64,000 nt of DNA from Eubacterium sp. GTDB taxonomy: Bacteria; Bacillota; Clostridia; Lachnospirales; Lachnospiraceae. Shown here piece after piece: positions 1-9,600 of the stretch (within the stretch, counting starts at the first letter, position 1; every line of letters starts with the position of its first letter). The stretch covers positions 1-64,000 of the forward strand of contig JAEFAB010000047.1 in the NCBI GenBank assembly GCA_016292095.1. The letters are read 5' to 3'. The notes below the pieces were generated by a model that was not told where the DNA came from, did not search any database, and was given only the letters and a program-made list of their open reading frames with translations. A program made the position numbers and the translations under genes.

Positions 1-2525
1 GTTAAACCGTCCTTATTATACTTGTACTGAACTGCTCCCCACTGATTCCAATTGTTATTGTTGCTTACAATTGAACCCTTGATAGAGTCAGCATCATTTA
101 CATCTACACCAATATTCATTGTATTTGTTGTATTAATCCAAACTGTCCAGTTTCCGTAATTTGCATCTACGCCTGTACCAGCTACTTCCTGATAATCAAA
201 TACTGGTGCTGTTGTCTGTTCTTCTGTTGAAGATTCTGTTTCTGAACCCTGTTCTGAAGATGATTCTTCTGGATTGCCCTTTACAAATTCTACAGAAGCT
301 TCATTAACGGATACTCTTCCTTGTTCATCAACTGCCTTAACAGAAATAGTATATTTTCCATCAGCCTTATCTTCTAATCCAGTTAAATTGTAGTTTGGAG
401 TTGTCGCTGTTCCAGCAAGTTCACCATCAATATAAACATTGTATGAAGCAGCACCTTCTACCGGAGCCCATGCAAAGTTATATGGAAGTGTTCCTTCACC
501 TGTTGAGTTTACTAATCCAAGAGGTGCTGGAAGGTCACATGTTTCAGTTCCTGTTGAAGATTCTTCTTCTGAAGATGCTTCTTCACTTGATGACTCTTCG
601 TCTGAAGATACTTCTTCGCTTGATGATTCTTCATCTGATGGTACATTTTCGTTCTTAATCATTACTGTGGATATTCCTAAGCCATGATTAATAACAACTT
701 CGTTAATTGCCTGAGTTAAGTTTGATAAATAAACAACAACTCCAGCTCCCTCAATACCTGTTGTCTGAGCAACACCATTAATTGTAACTGCGGAAATTCC
801 AGCAGGAACATTCATATAAATTCCTCGTTCATTTGCGAATCCAGGTTTCTGAACATTAACAATTGCCGTTGCTGTATGATTATCATTGTAGAAATAACCC
901 TGACCATCTGGAACAGCAATCCATGTATAATCTGAAGATGTTTCTTCGCTTGATGATTCTTCATCTGAAGATACTTCTTCTCCGCTTGATTCTTCATCCG
1001 AAGATACTTCTTCGCTTGATGATTCTTCATCCGAAGATACTTCTTCACTTGATGATTCTTCATCCGATGATACTTCTTCACTTGATGATTCTTCATCCGA
1101 AGATACTTCTTCACTTGATGATTCTTCTTCTGAAGATACTTCTTCACTTGATGATTCTTCTTCTGAAGATACTTCTTCTCCGCTTGATTCTTCTTCCTTC
1201 TCTCCTGCAAATACTGCAAGTTCAAATGGACTAATTCCATACTGTGTTGCATTGTTTCCTAATGCTGTACATACAATCTTTACGTACTGTGCATCTACTG
1301 CATCAAATGTGGTCAATTTAACCTGCGCATTATCGGCACTCAAGCCACTTACTGAAGCTACTGTAGTATAGTTTTCTCCGTCTGTAGAAACCTGCACATC
1401 GTATGCAGTTGCGTTAGATGCTTCCCAACTAACTAATACACTACCGATTGTTTTTACTTCACCAAGATCTACGCCAAAATATGTGTTATCAATTTCTTTG
1501 TTTGCCTGCCATCTTGAAGCATTGTTTCCATCAACAATATTGTGTGCTTCTGCTTCCTTTGATCCAACGAAAGCATTCTTAAGATACGCAAGATTATCAG
1601 CAGTGTTAATCTTTTGTAAAGCACCCTGAGCAATGCTTTCTTCTTCTGTTAATCCAGGGATAGTAATTTCAACTTCTCCATAACCGATTTTCTTGCTTCC
1701 GGCATTGAATGCTTCAACAATAAGTTTGTAAGTACCTCCAGCCTCAACAGTAACTGTTCCATCCTGTGACTTAGCAACATTATCAACGCTTACCATCGGC
1801 TGGGTTGCATTAGTATTGAAAAGCCATCCATTTGCTGCTGTTGCAGCACCGTTTCCTGTGGATACTTTCTCAAGATATGCGTAAGCTTTAGTTGTACCAG
1901 TAGGATTAGTCCAGTTTGCCCAAATATTTTTCTTATTTGCAATTTCTGTCATATTTGGAGTAATAGTAATATCCTGTACTTCAACAGTCTCACCATTATC
2001 AACATATTCTTCTGCAACTAATGAAAGCATATGAGTTCCTTCTGTCAAATCATCATTCTTTCCAAGTCCTACAGTCTGCTGAAATGATGTAGTTCCTGAT
2101 GTTGAAGTTGTAAATAAAACAGCATCATCTGCTTTTAATTCAATCGTATACGTCTTTGCGGCATCAAGATTCTGAACATTCATAGAAACCTGAATCATCC
2201 ACTGACCATCGCCATTTGTAAAAGCAGGCTTAAATTCTTTTACATCAATAGGAACGTTGTAAGGATCGTCACTGCCCTGCACATCAATATCAGCAGTTTC
2301 GTTTCCCCAATGTCCTGCATAAATTGCAGAAATTCCTTCCTGTGCAAACGAAACGCCTGTTCCGACTGCAAATTCACCGTCTGCTGTTCTCTGAAGCCAA
2401 CCATTGTTTGTTGAAATCCATTCAGCAGCACTTACTGTTGCCGGTGTGTATGACAATCCAGCAACTACCATAGCAATAGCACATACATATGCTACTACTT
2501 TCTTCATTGTTTTACTGAGTTTCAT
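1..2525 (-). CDS. Large secreted multidomain protein with F5/8C-like and fibronectin III-like domains and Ser/Glu repeats (C-terminus off the window)
   Basis: The frame is open from the ATG at 2523-2525 to the window edge, giving 841 residues with no stop. I read it by translating the minus strand. The N-terminus is a signal peptide (MKLSKTMKK, hydrophobic core, then a cut near VSAAE). A beta-rich region follows (about 35-300). Then comes an F5/8 type C (discoidin/CBM32-like) stretch at about 310-445, with AHNIVDGNNASRWQ and a late YVKIVC strand. Next is an acidic linker of 11-residue Ser/Glu repeats (about 445-530), a short beta domain, a second acidic linker (about 630-660), and a fibronectin III-like domain (about 665-755). 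More sequence follows to the edge. It is probably a surface-exposed carbohydrate-binding protein or enzyme. It has its own promoter and lies downstream of the glucan operon terminator, so it may share the role without sharing the transcript. Any catalytic domain would be off the window. Confidence 0.85.
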   Translation of the reverse strand, partial: MKLSKTMKKVVAYVCAIAMVVAGLSYTPATVSAAEWISTNNGWLQRTADGEFAVGTGVSFAQEGISAIYAGHWGNETADIDVQGSDDPYNVPIDVKEFKPAFTNGDGQWMIQVSMNVQNLDAAKTYTIELKADDAVLFTTSTSGTTSFQQTVGLGKNDDLTEGTHMLSLVAEEYVDNGETVEVQDITITPNMTEIANKKNIWANWTNPTGTTKAYAYLEKVSTGNGAATAANGWLFNTNATQPMVSVDNVAKSQDGTVTVEAGGTYKLIVEAFNAGSKKIGYGEVEITIPGLTEEESIAQGALQKINTADNLAYLKNAFVGSKEAEAHNIVDGNNASRWQANKEIDNTYFGVDLGEVKTIGSVLVSWEASNATAYDVQVSTDGENYTTVASVSGLSADNAQVKLTTFDAVDAQYVKIVCTALGNNATQYGISPFELAVFAGEKEEESSGEEVSSEEESSSEEVSSEEESSSEEVSSDEESSSEEVSSDEESSSEEVSSDEESSSEEVSSDEESSGEEVSSDEESSSEETSSDYTWIAVPDGQGYFYNDNHTATAIVNVQKPGFANERGIYMNVPAGISAVTINGVAQTTGIEGAGVVVYLSNLTQAINEVVINHGLGISTVMIKNENVPSDEESSSEEVSSDEESSSEEASSEEESSTGTETCDLPAPLGLVNSTGEGTLPYNFAWAPVEGAASYNVYIDGELAGTATTPNYNLTGLEDKADGKYTISVKAVDEQGRVSVNEASVEFVKGNPEESSSEQGSETESSTEEQTTAPVFDYQEVAGTGVDANYGNWTVWINTTNTMNIGVDVNDADSIKGSIVSNNNNWNQWGAVQYKYNKDGL
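553..638. repeat. Second Ser/Glu-coding repeat cluster
   Basis: This short tandem array of degenerate 33-bp units encodes the second acidic linker of the large secreted protein. The coding strand reads Glu-Glu-Ser-Ser-Ser-Glu-Glu type units. It is the same unit as the longer array at 931-1198, so the two probably arose by duplication within the gene. Confidence 0.75.
931..1198. repeat. Tandem 33-bp coding repeats (11-residue Ser/Glu units)
   Basis: About eight near-identical 33-bp units encode an 11-residue motif of the form ESSSEEVSSDE. Differences between units are mostly GAT/GAA and TCA/TCC swaps. The array forms a flexible, strongly acidic linker between the F5/8C-like domain and the next domain. 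Open frames on the opposite strand here are artefacts of the repeat. Confidence 0.85.
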
Positions 2526-2599
2526 TTTTTTCTCCTTTCATATATTCTATTTTTCTACTCATTAACAGGGTTCTCCACCCTGTAACCAATGATAAAAAC

Positions 2600-2628
2600 A
2601 TTTTACCACAATGCTATGTGCAATACAA
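2600..2628 (-). promoter_or_regulatory. Promoter for the large secreted protein
   Basis: On the minus strand there is TTGTAT (2623-2628), a 17-bp spacer and TAAAAT (2600-2605), a good sigma-A-type match. It leaves about a 70-nt leader before the ATG at 2525, with an AAAGGAG ribosome-binding site. Confidence 0.6.
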
Positions 2629-2732
2629 CTAAAGAATAGTGAAAAAAACTGTTTCATTTGTAAGATTTTTACAACAGACAATTGTCTGATTTCTTCGATA
2701 AAATCAGGGACTGTGGTATAAAAATATTTTTC

Positions 2733-2766
2733 TCATAAAAAAGAAAGACCTCGAAAGGTCTTTCTC
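2733..2766 (-). terminator. Rho-independent terminator after the GH17 gene
   Basis: A 10-bp stem (AGAAAGACCT with AGGTCTTTCT) and a CGAA loop are followed on the minus strand by six T. It lies just past the GH17 stop and closes the glucan operon. Confidence 0.85.
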
Positions 2767-2773
2767 TTATTAC

Positions 2774-3682
2774 TTATTCCATCACCGGTTTTGGTGTTCT
2801 GTCTACATAGTAGATGCCCCAGTTCTTTTCTGCTTCGATTGGGTCATTGCCACCTTTCCACGGTTCATCAAATGCCTCAAACATATAGGCGATAATCTGT
2901 TCTTCGTCTGCCCATGCCCAGAATTCGTCGTAGTACTTTTTCTGGTTTGCTTCGTTGGTCTGACCTTCGCCCATTTCGGTTCCCGGCTTACTCTTGGTTG
3001 CCCAGCCCACTTCTGAAAAGATTACCGGCTTGTCCGGATAGGTTTCCTTGATTTTTTGATACCATTCTTTGTTTTCTGCCAATCCATCTTCTACAGACAC
3101 GCCGTGCCACAATGGGTAAGAATGAACACAGATAATATCCATCTGTTCTGCAATCTGAGGAATTCTCGGCCACTCAAAAGCACCTTCATTGAAAGTGACT
3201 GGTTTGTCAGTTCCTTCATGAAGTCTCTTTGCAAAACTTACCAGACGTTCTACCGGCACATTGTTTGCGCCCCAATCCGGTGTGTTTTCATTTCCGATGG
3301 AAACCACATTAATCACATCCGAATATTCATTGGCAATCCGAATTAAATCTTCAATTCTCTGGTCATTGAATTTGGCTCTTTGTGCCAATTCTTCTTCAGA
3401 ATAATTGGTCTTCAGCCATGGGCATCCCGGATTATTCACTTCAGAAATCAGTCCAGGACCCAACATCAGCTTGATGTCCAGTCCCAAATCTCTGATTACC
3501 TGACAAGTCATTTCAGCATAACTTACCGGATCATACATTCTGATATACTTAAATCCGTGCTTTTCTAAAATCTTCATATCCTCTACAATCTGGTCATAAG
3601 TCGGATATGTTTCCGTTACCGGACTCTGTCCTTCACGGTATCCTGAATAGCAGACTGCTCTGCCATATTCCATTTTAAACAT
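2774..3682 (-). CDS. Glycoside hydrolase family 17, cytoplasmic beta-1,3-glucanase
   Basis: This 302-residue protein has no signal peptide, so it should act inside the cell on imported oligosaccharides. GH17 enzymes are retaining beta-1,3- or beta-1,3-1,4-glucanases with a TIM-barrel fold. The family motifs are visible: the acid/base glutamate in SIGNE (E132) and the nucleophile in FSEVGWAT (E224). The length suits a bare catalytic domain. The start has AAAGGAG 8 nt upstream and lies 26 bp after the GH94 stop, so the two are probably co-transcribed. It may trim or open longer or branched beta-1,3-glucan oligomers for the phosphorylases. Transglycosylation or exo-action are also known for bacterial members and cannot be excluded. 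Confidence 0.85.
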   Translation of the reverse strand: MFKMEYGRAVCYSGYREGQSPVTETYPTYDQIVEDMKILEKHGFKYIRMYDPVSYAEMTCQVIRDLGLDIKLMLGPGLISEVNNPGCPWLKTNYSEEELAQRAKFNDQRIEDLIRIANEYSDVINVVSIGNENTPDWGANNVPVERLVSFAKRLHEGTDKPVTFNEGAFEWPRIPQIAEQMDIICVHSYPLWHGVSVEDGLAENKEWYQKIKETYPDKPVIFSEVGWATKSKPGTEMGEGQTNEANQKKYYDEFWAWADEEQIIAYMFEAFDEPWKGGNDPIEAEKNWGIYYVDRTPKPVME

Positions 3683-3708
3683 TCTTATTCTCCTTTATCC
3701 GGTAACTT

Positions 3709-6405
3709 TTATCCAAGAATCACACGAATCTGTGCTTCATCCCCTAATTTATCCACATCTTCTTTTGCAATAGTATCACCATCAGCATACTTCTGTCCGT
3801 CAATGTAGATTTCCTTAACCTTATAGAAGCCTGCTTCCAAGCCTTCCTGATTTTCGTAGGTTACGGTAATCTTAACGCCTCGGAACATGCACTGAGCAGA
3901 TGCTTTACCATCTGCAAACTGTTCTGCCAACAACTGTGGCTTAAAGGTCAATGCTCCCAGAGTTCCCTGGATACCATACATTTCATTTAATACAGTAAGC
4001 AATAACCAGCTGGCTGCTCCTGTCAGATAATGATACATTCCGCGACCACGCTGACTTACATATTCCGGTACGCCCGGATAAATGCTGCTCTTGTGGTAGT
4101 CGTTACAATGTTTATATAAGGTATTGATGACTTTATATCCTTCTTTTGCGTATCCTCTGCTGTACAATGCATTGGCATACATCGTTGCCATATGACAGAA
4201 TACTGCACCGTTTTCTTTATGACCGAAGGCAAAACCAAATGCTCTTCCCAAATCAGCCTTTACTTCCTTGAAGTCTGTGTTCAAACGGTAACCACCGATT
4301 TCAGGATCATAGAGATACTTGTCTGCAGCTTTTACAATGCTGTCAATCTGTGCATCTGTAGCAACATTTGCCATGATTGTAAATACCTGGCTTGTCAGCA
4401 TCATTCTTGCGCCGGTTTCAAAATCACCTTCTACAGCCTTACCACTGTTGTCGTAATATCCGTTGAACCAGAAGTTTCCAATCTTGTCTCCTGTCCATTC
4501 TGTCGCACGAATGTGTTCTGCAACCCATTCAGACATTCCTGTCAATGTCTTTGCTAATTCATCACAGGACACTTCAACCTTTTCTCCACTGATTGTATGT
4601 TTTACCGTCTCACAATACTCATCCAATACCGCATTCTTTTCTCCAATGCTGTCGTAAATGGACTTGTCTGCATTTAAAAGAATTAATAATTCTTTTGCTA
4701 AGGTTACGGTTTCTTTTCCGGTCTTTTCTGCATAAGCCTGAATGTCTTTTGCAAGTTCTCCCAAATTTCCACCGTAAAGTGCTGTGAAGGCTACGCTTTC
4801 GCCACGTTCATCAGCCATATCTAAAGCATCATTCCAGTCTGCTCCGCGAATCTTGATGTGGTTGTGTTCCCCAACATCATAGAACGCTGTTAAGTGCTGA
4901 ATCAGCATATGTTCCAATACAGTTCCCTTGTAAGAAGCCATATCTGTTGTAAGCTGCTGATTTCCCTGAGCATCTTTCCAATCCCAGTCTTTGTCTTCGC
5001 CACGGCAAACCTGAATATCCTTGAAGTATGTATTTTCTTCTGTCAGGAATTCAATGTCTCCGGTCTGCTGAATATATAATTCTGTTGTAAGATAAGGCCA
5101 TGCACCATGGTCCATCCACACACGGGTAATATTGTTTCTGTCTGCAATAAATTCACCCTGCTTTGCACCGATAATTGTAGCGTTTGTTCCGTCAAAACGT
5201 ACTCCACCGAAGTTGTCGATTAACATCTGACGTACCTGTTCCGGTTCCATAATAAGAAGTGCAAGACAATCCTGCCATAAATCTCTCCAGCCACGACCAC
5301 CTTTTCCATAGTCATGATGCGGAAGGAAGGAACATCCGTAAATTCGACGAAGCATTGGCTGGTAGTTTACCCAATGCATCCAGTTATCAAAATCAGTATC
5401 TGCTGATGCGTAACTTACATTGATTTTTTCCTGCCAATAATTCTTTGTCTGTTCCAACAAATTATCGAAATGCTTTGTGATTAAATATTTCTTGCTGATT
5501 TCTGTGATATCAGCTTCTGAATTTCCATATCCCAATGCCACAATATATGTCTTTGTTTCACCCGGAGCAATGTCACCGGTTGCAAAACGGATTGCAGCTA
5601 CAGTTTCATAACCGTCTACCTGCTGTCCTGCTTCATATGGCAATGGTTCATTCTTCATTACATAATATGGATTTTCGAAATTACCACCATCTCCGATAAA
5701 TTCTTCCGTTACCGGGCAGAAACTTATCGGCGAAGTCATTTCACCATTCACATCTTCTTTTGCAAGAGCACTGTAGTAAACAGTATTTTTGTTATGTCCT
5801 CTTTCATCAAAAGTCAATGTTGGGAAAATCATAATTCCGTTTTTCACTGTATGTGTTCTGTGAAGCAGAGATGTTACATGTCTGTGATCTCTGATGTTTG
5901 TTGCAGAACGTGCATACATTGGAATTGCTACAGTCGATGTAATCTTCTGTGTTTCCCCGGATGTATTTGTAATTTCTACTTTTGTTAATTCTACTTTATC
6001 TTCTGTGTTTGGTACAAAGGATGTAAGCACTGCCTTTAAACCAAACTCTTCTGATTCTCTTTCAACCTGATGCCATGCAATTCCGGCAGTCAGTTTTACC
6101 TGTTCCTTCTTTTCATCGAAAAGCTGTGCCTGCTGTTTTGCAGAACGTCCTGTCGCAGACCACGCACCTTTTCCTTCCACATAAACCCAGAAGTTTCTGC
6201 TGGATTTGTTATTATGAAGGTTTTCAGCACTTACCGGTTCCAATAAAAAAGTATTCTGGTCCAGTTTAATATCTCCACCTAAATCCGGTGTGATGGAACT
6301 CATCATTCCGGCTTCGTTACAAAGTGGAAAATACATATAGCTGGTTAAATCCGGATTATCTAAGGTAAAGGTTCCCTTAGTATCTAAATATTTTAAATCG
6401 CTCAT
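3709..6405 (-). CDS. GH94 glycoside phosphorylase, probably laminaribiose phosphorylase
   Basis: The 898-residue length is typical of GH94 disaccharide phosphorylases. These enzymes use phosphate to split a beta-linked disaccharide into alpha-glucose-1-phosphate and glucose with inversion. The DWND motif carrying the general acid is at residues 523-526, followed by ALDMADERGE. The aromatic and Arg-rich block GRGWRDLWQD, also typical, lies about 370-380. There is no signal peptide. The neighbouring GH16, GH17 and GH161-type genes point to beta-1,3 substrates, so laminaribiose is the likeliest substrate (inferred from context). Cellobiose phosphorylase is the main alternative. The ATG has AGGAG 7 nt upstream. 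The 248-bp gap to the upstream GH161 gene holds a long inverted repeat, which may alter expression relative to the upstream gene. Confidence 0.88.
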   Translation of the reverse strand: MSDLKYLDTKGTFTLDNPDLTSYMYFPLCNEAGMMSSITPDLGGDIKLDQNTFLLEPVSAENLHNNKSSRNFWVYVEGKGAWSATGRSAKQQAQLFDEKKEQVKLTAGIAWHQVERESEEFGLKAVLTSFVPNTEDKVELTKVEITNTSGETQKITSTVAIPMYARSATNIRDHRHVTSLLHRTHTVKNGIMIFPTLTFDERGHNKNTVYYSALAKEDVNGEMTSPISFCPVTEEFIGDGGNFENPYYVMKNEPLPYEAGQQVDGYETVAAIRFATGDIAPGETKTYIVALGYGNSEADITEISKKYLITKHFDNLLEQTKNYWQEKINVSYASADTDFDNWMHWVNYQPMLRRIYGCSFLPHHDYGKGGRGWRDLWQDCLALLIMEPEQVRQMLIDNFGGVRFDGTNATIIGAKQGEFIADRNNITRVWMDHGAWPYLTTELYIQQTGDIEFLTEENTYFKDIQVCRGEDKDWDWKDAQGNQQLTTDMASYKGTVLEHMLIQHLTAFYDVGEHNHIKIRGADWNDALDMADERGESVAFTALYGGNLGELAKDIQAYAEKTGKETVTLAKELLILLNADKSIYDSIGEKNAVLDEYCETVKHTISGEKVEVSCDELAKTLTGMSEWVAEHIRATEWTGDKIGNFWFNGYYDNSGKAVEGDFETGARMMLTSQVFTIMANVATDAQIDSIVKAADKYLYDPEIGGYRLNTDFKEVKADLGRAFGFAFGHKENGAVFCHMATMYANALYSRGYAKEGYKVINTLYKHCNDYHKSSIYPGVPEYVSQRGRGMYHYLTGAASWLLLTVLNEMYGIQGTLGALTFKPQLLAEQFADGKASAQCMFRGVKITVTYENQEGLEAGFYKVKEIYIDGQKYADGDTIAKEDVDKLGDEAQIRVILG

Positions 6406-6440
6406 TTTCTTCTCCTATGATTTTCAAAACTGTTTCAAAA

Positions 6441-6612
6441 GGGGCGACTCAAATATATCTTAAAACATGTTGCAATTCTACCCGGGTTGCGCCGCCGATT
6501 AACAGGCGCTCTCGCGAACTCGCTATGCTCAAACAGCGCTCCGCGCCTGTAACTATGCTCGCCCGGCTAACGAATTGCGGCCTATTGTTTTAAAATATAT
6601 TTGAGTCGCCCC
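6441..6612. repeat. 172-bp GC-rich long inverted repeat (MITE-like or structured RNA)
   Basis: Two 27-bp arms (6441-6467 and 6586-6612; outer end GGGGCGACTCAAATATAT) are inverted copies with one mismatch. Between them lies a markedly GC-rich core that also folds back on itself: GCAATTC with GAATTGC, ACAGGCGC with GCGCCTGT, and CGGG with CCCG. The whole would form one long imperfect hairpin in the mRNA between the GH161-type and GH94 genes. Composition differs sharply from the AT-rich surroundings. No ORF of useful size lies inside. I see no clear target-site duplication, so whether it is mobile is open. Confidence 0.75.
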
Positions 6613-6653
6613 TCTTTATATAGTTTAAAAATATACTATAAATAAATTATTTC

Positions 6654-9600
6654 TTATTCGAAATATACAGTAATTGCACTTACTTTTCCGTCTCGTACGG
6701 ATTCAGCTAAAGCTCCTGTGATCTTAGCTTCTGTTGAAACTACTTCACCATCGATTTCAACCTTAGAAACCTTTGCAGCATCATCTCCGTAAGTGTTCTT
6801 TCCTGTGTTGTTTACGTATGTAATGTCACAGTTTGAAAGAAGTCTGAATGTAGCCTTTCCTTCATCAAAGAGCCAGTTTGCAAGCTTTGGTGTGAAGTTC
6901 AGAACTAATTCTCCGTTTTCGTAAGTAAATACCTTACCACCCATAAACATTTCGATCCACATTGAAATCATTTCTGTTGTAGAACCTGAAAGTCTTGCAA
7001 CAAATCCTCTTCCGTGGATATCTTCGTTTGGATTTACGCTGGATGCAAGGAATGATGAATTTTCCAAAGTACTTCTTCCATACATATTTGGATCTAAGAA
7101 TGGAATTAAAGCTCTTGTGATTGTTTCATAATATTCATCATAAAGTCCTGCTTTAATCATTGCAAGGATGTACTTATATTCCATATGAAGGAATACGTTT
7201 TCTCTTTCCTGCCATCCCGGTGTAAATGCACGGCAACGTCCGTTTTCCATAGAACAATCTTCAATGGAAGCAGATGTCTTGTACATTGCAAGCTTCTGAT
7301 CGTAAAGATCTGTTTCTTTTACTTTGTTGTACAATGTTCTAGCTGTATCTGCATCTTCGTAACCCATCATTCTTGCAGGTCCTTCTAAGAAGTATGGCAA
7401 TGGAACAGTCTTGAATGCTTTTACTTTTGCCTTTGGAAGACCGTAGTGGCTGATTACTGCATTTCCGTCAGCATCAACAACCGGTTCGAAATCTGTTACT
7501 TCATGTGTTAAGTATGTAGGAACAATTCCGTTTCCAAGTTCGATTGCTTTTTCAATACCCTTAGCAATCTTGTCAGCAAATGCCTTGAAGATTTCTACGA
7601 TTGTTGCCTTTGCTACAGCTGTTTCTTTTCCGCTGAAGTATGTTACTACAGAGGCTCTGTATTCTTCTCTGATTGTTGCAACCTTATCCCAGTATTCGAA
7701 GTCATTTAAGTTTCCTGCATTGTATGCATCTAAAGCTGCCTTTACATCTTCTAAGTACTGTGCGATTTCTGAAGGCATTACTACTTCGCCTTCTCCATCA
7801 AAGTTTTCTACGATAAAGTTTACTAATCTCTTTAATTCAAATGTTTCCGGTGTTCCTGAACCGAATAATCCAGGAAGTCCGTTCATGGCATCATTCCATC
7901 CCGGCTTTCCACCTTCCATTTCAACACCGATTCCGTCAACGTCAAGCTGTGCAAACTTGCTTAATGCTAAAGTAATCATCTTTACAGCTAATGTTGTTTC
8001 GTAAATCTTTTCATCCGGTGTCTTTAACCAGTTTGTAGCCCACTTATTAAATCCAGGTCTGGCAAGTTTTTCAGCTGATTCAACTTCCATACCGTACTGA
8101 CGAACCGCACCCTTCTTATTGATTACGTACTTTTCGCTTCTTGGTACAACAGTTGCAACACTGTCATAGAACTTGTATGACTTGTCATTGAATAATAAGT
8201 CTTCTACTTTATCAGGGAAAATAGACAAGTAGTTATCTACTAAGTCCATATTGTAATCCCAGTGATCACTCCAGTATCCTTCGCCGAATCCGGCTTCGAT
8301 ATTCTGGTCACATTTTTCTAAGATTGCTGCGATAAATTCGCCGTCATCTAATTTTAACTTTAACTGAAGTTTTGCAATTGTATTGGAAATCTGTCCCGGT
8401 GTGAACTTGCCTTCTACTAACTTGATGATTGCAGAAGCATCGCCATCGATGTTTTCTTTTACATATGCGTTTACTTCATCCTGAGAACCTTCTTTTACAT
8501 TGAATAAGCTTGGACGAACTTCTAATGGATTGTAACCATCAGCCTGTACTAAGCTAAAGAAAGTCTTTACATTGAATTCTCCAACATCTTTATTGAAGAA
8601 TACGTCGTTTCTTCTGTTCTGGGAAACGTCACGGAAGTTTCCGTTACCCTGTGAATAGTATTCAGCAGCGATTGAGAAGAAGTTGTAATCTCTTTCCGGA
8701 TCTCCATGTTTACGGCTGAATAAGTGGATAATAGACTTATTGCCGTCTTTATTTAATACATATGGATAACCACCACGGAGGAAGTTATCTAAATAACACT
8801 GTTCAATATACTGATCAAATTTTCCTGCAGATGTATGTGTCTTTACATCGGATGTGAAGCTGTCAGCTAATTCTTCTGCTTCAACAAACTTGTTTGCAAG
8901 ATAATCTTTTCCGCAGAATGTATCAAGCTTTGCATTAATCTGTTCTACAGATCCTGCAAATCCCATCATGGAATCGAATGAGAAGCTTTCTCCTGCTGCA
9001 ATTGTTGTTTTAAATGGTGTAAATCCACAAGGAACTTTGTTTGCAAAGCACTGTTTTTTAGCAAGAACGCCATCTACAGATCCTTCAATGAAGTTCACTG
9101 GTGTCATTAACGATAAGTCATATCCATATACAGTATCTACATCATAGATAACATCCTGAAGTTTTCCGTCTTTGATTGTAAGATAGTAGTAACCACCTTC
9201 AACATCTGATACTTCAGCAGAATCCTTTGTTGATGCACGAAGTGTATAATAAGGTACCTTGTTGTCAATGTTTTTAATGTATGCCCAACTCTTGAATAAG
9301 TTTGACATTTCTTTGAATTCTCCATTGGAAATTCCGTATGTAATAATCTTTGGAAGACCGTCGATGATTTCTACATCTTTTGCTGCATCTGTAATATTCT
9401 TTACGGATACCTGTCTTACCAAAGCTCCAATGCTTTCGTTTGGTAAAATAAAGTAGTTTACTGTTACTTCAATACCGTATTTTTCATTAACTTCAATAAT
9501 CTTGAAGCTGTTTTTGTTCATACGAATCTGACGTTTTGCTTCAGCTTCGTATTTGAAAAATGGTTCATAATATTCCCCATCAATTTTCAGGAAAGTTCTA

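Noticed and set aside
931-1198. CRISPR-like array of short repeats
   Set aside because: The units are contiguous 33-bp coding repeats in frame with a secreted protein, with no spacers.
863-1234. Plus-strand ORFs over the repeat region
   Set aside because: They are mirror frames of the Ser/Glu repeat, with Leu/Ile-rich nonsense translation and no ribosome-binding site.
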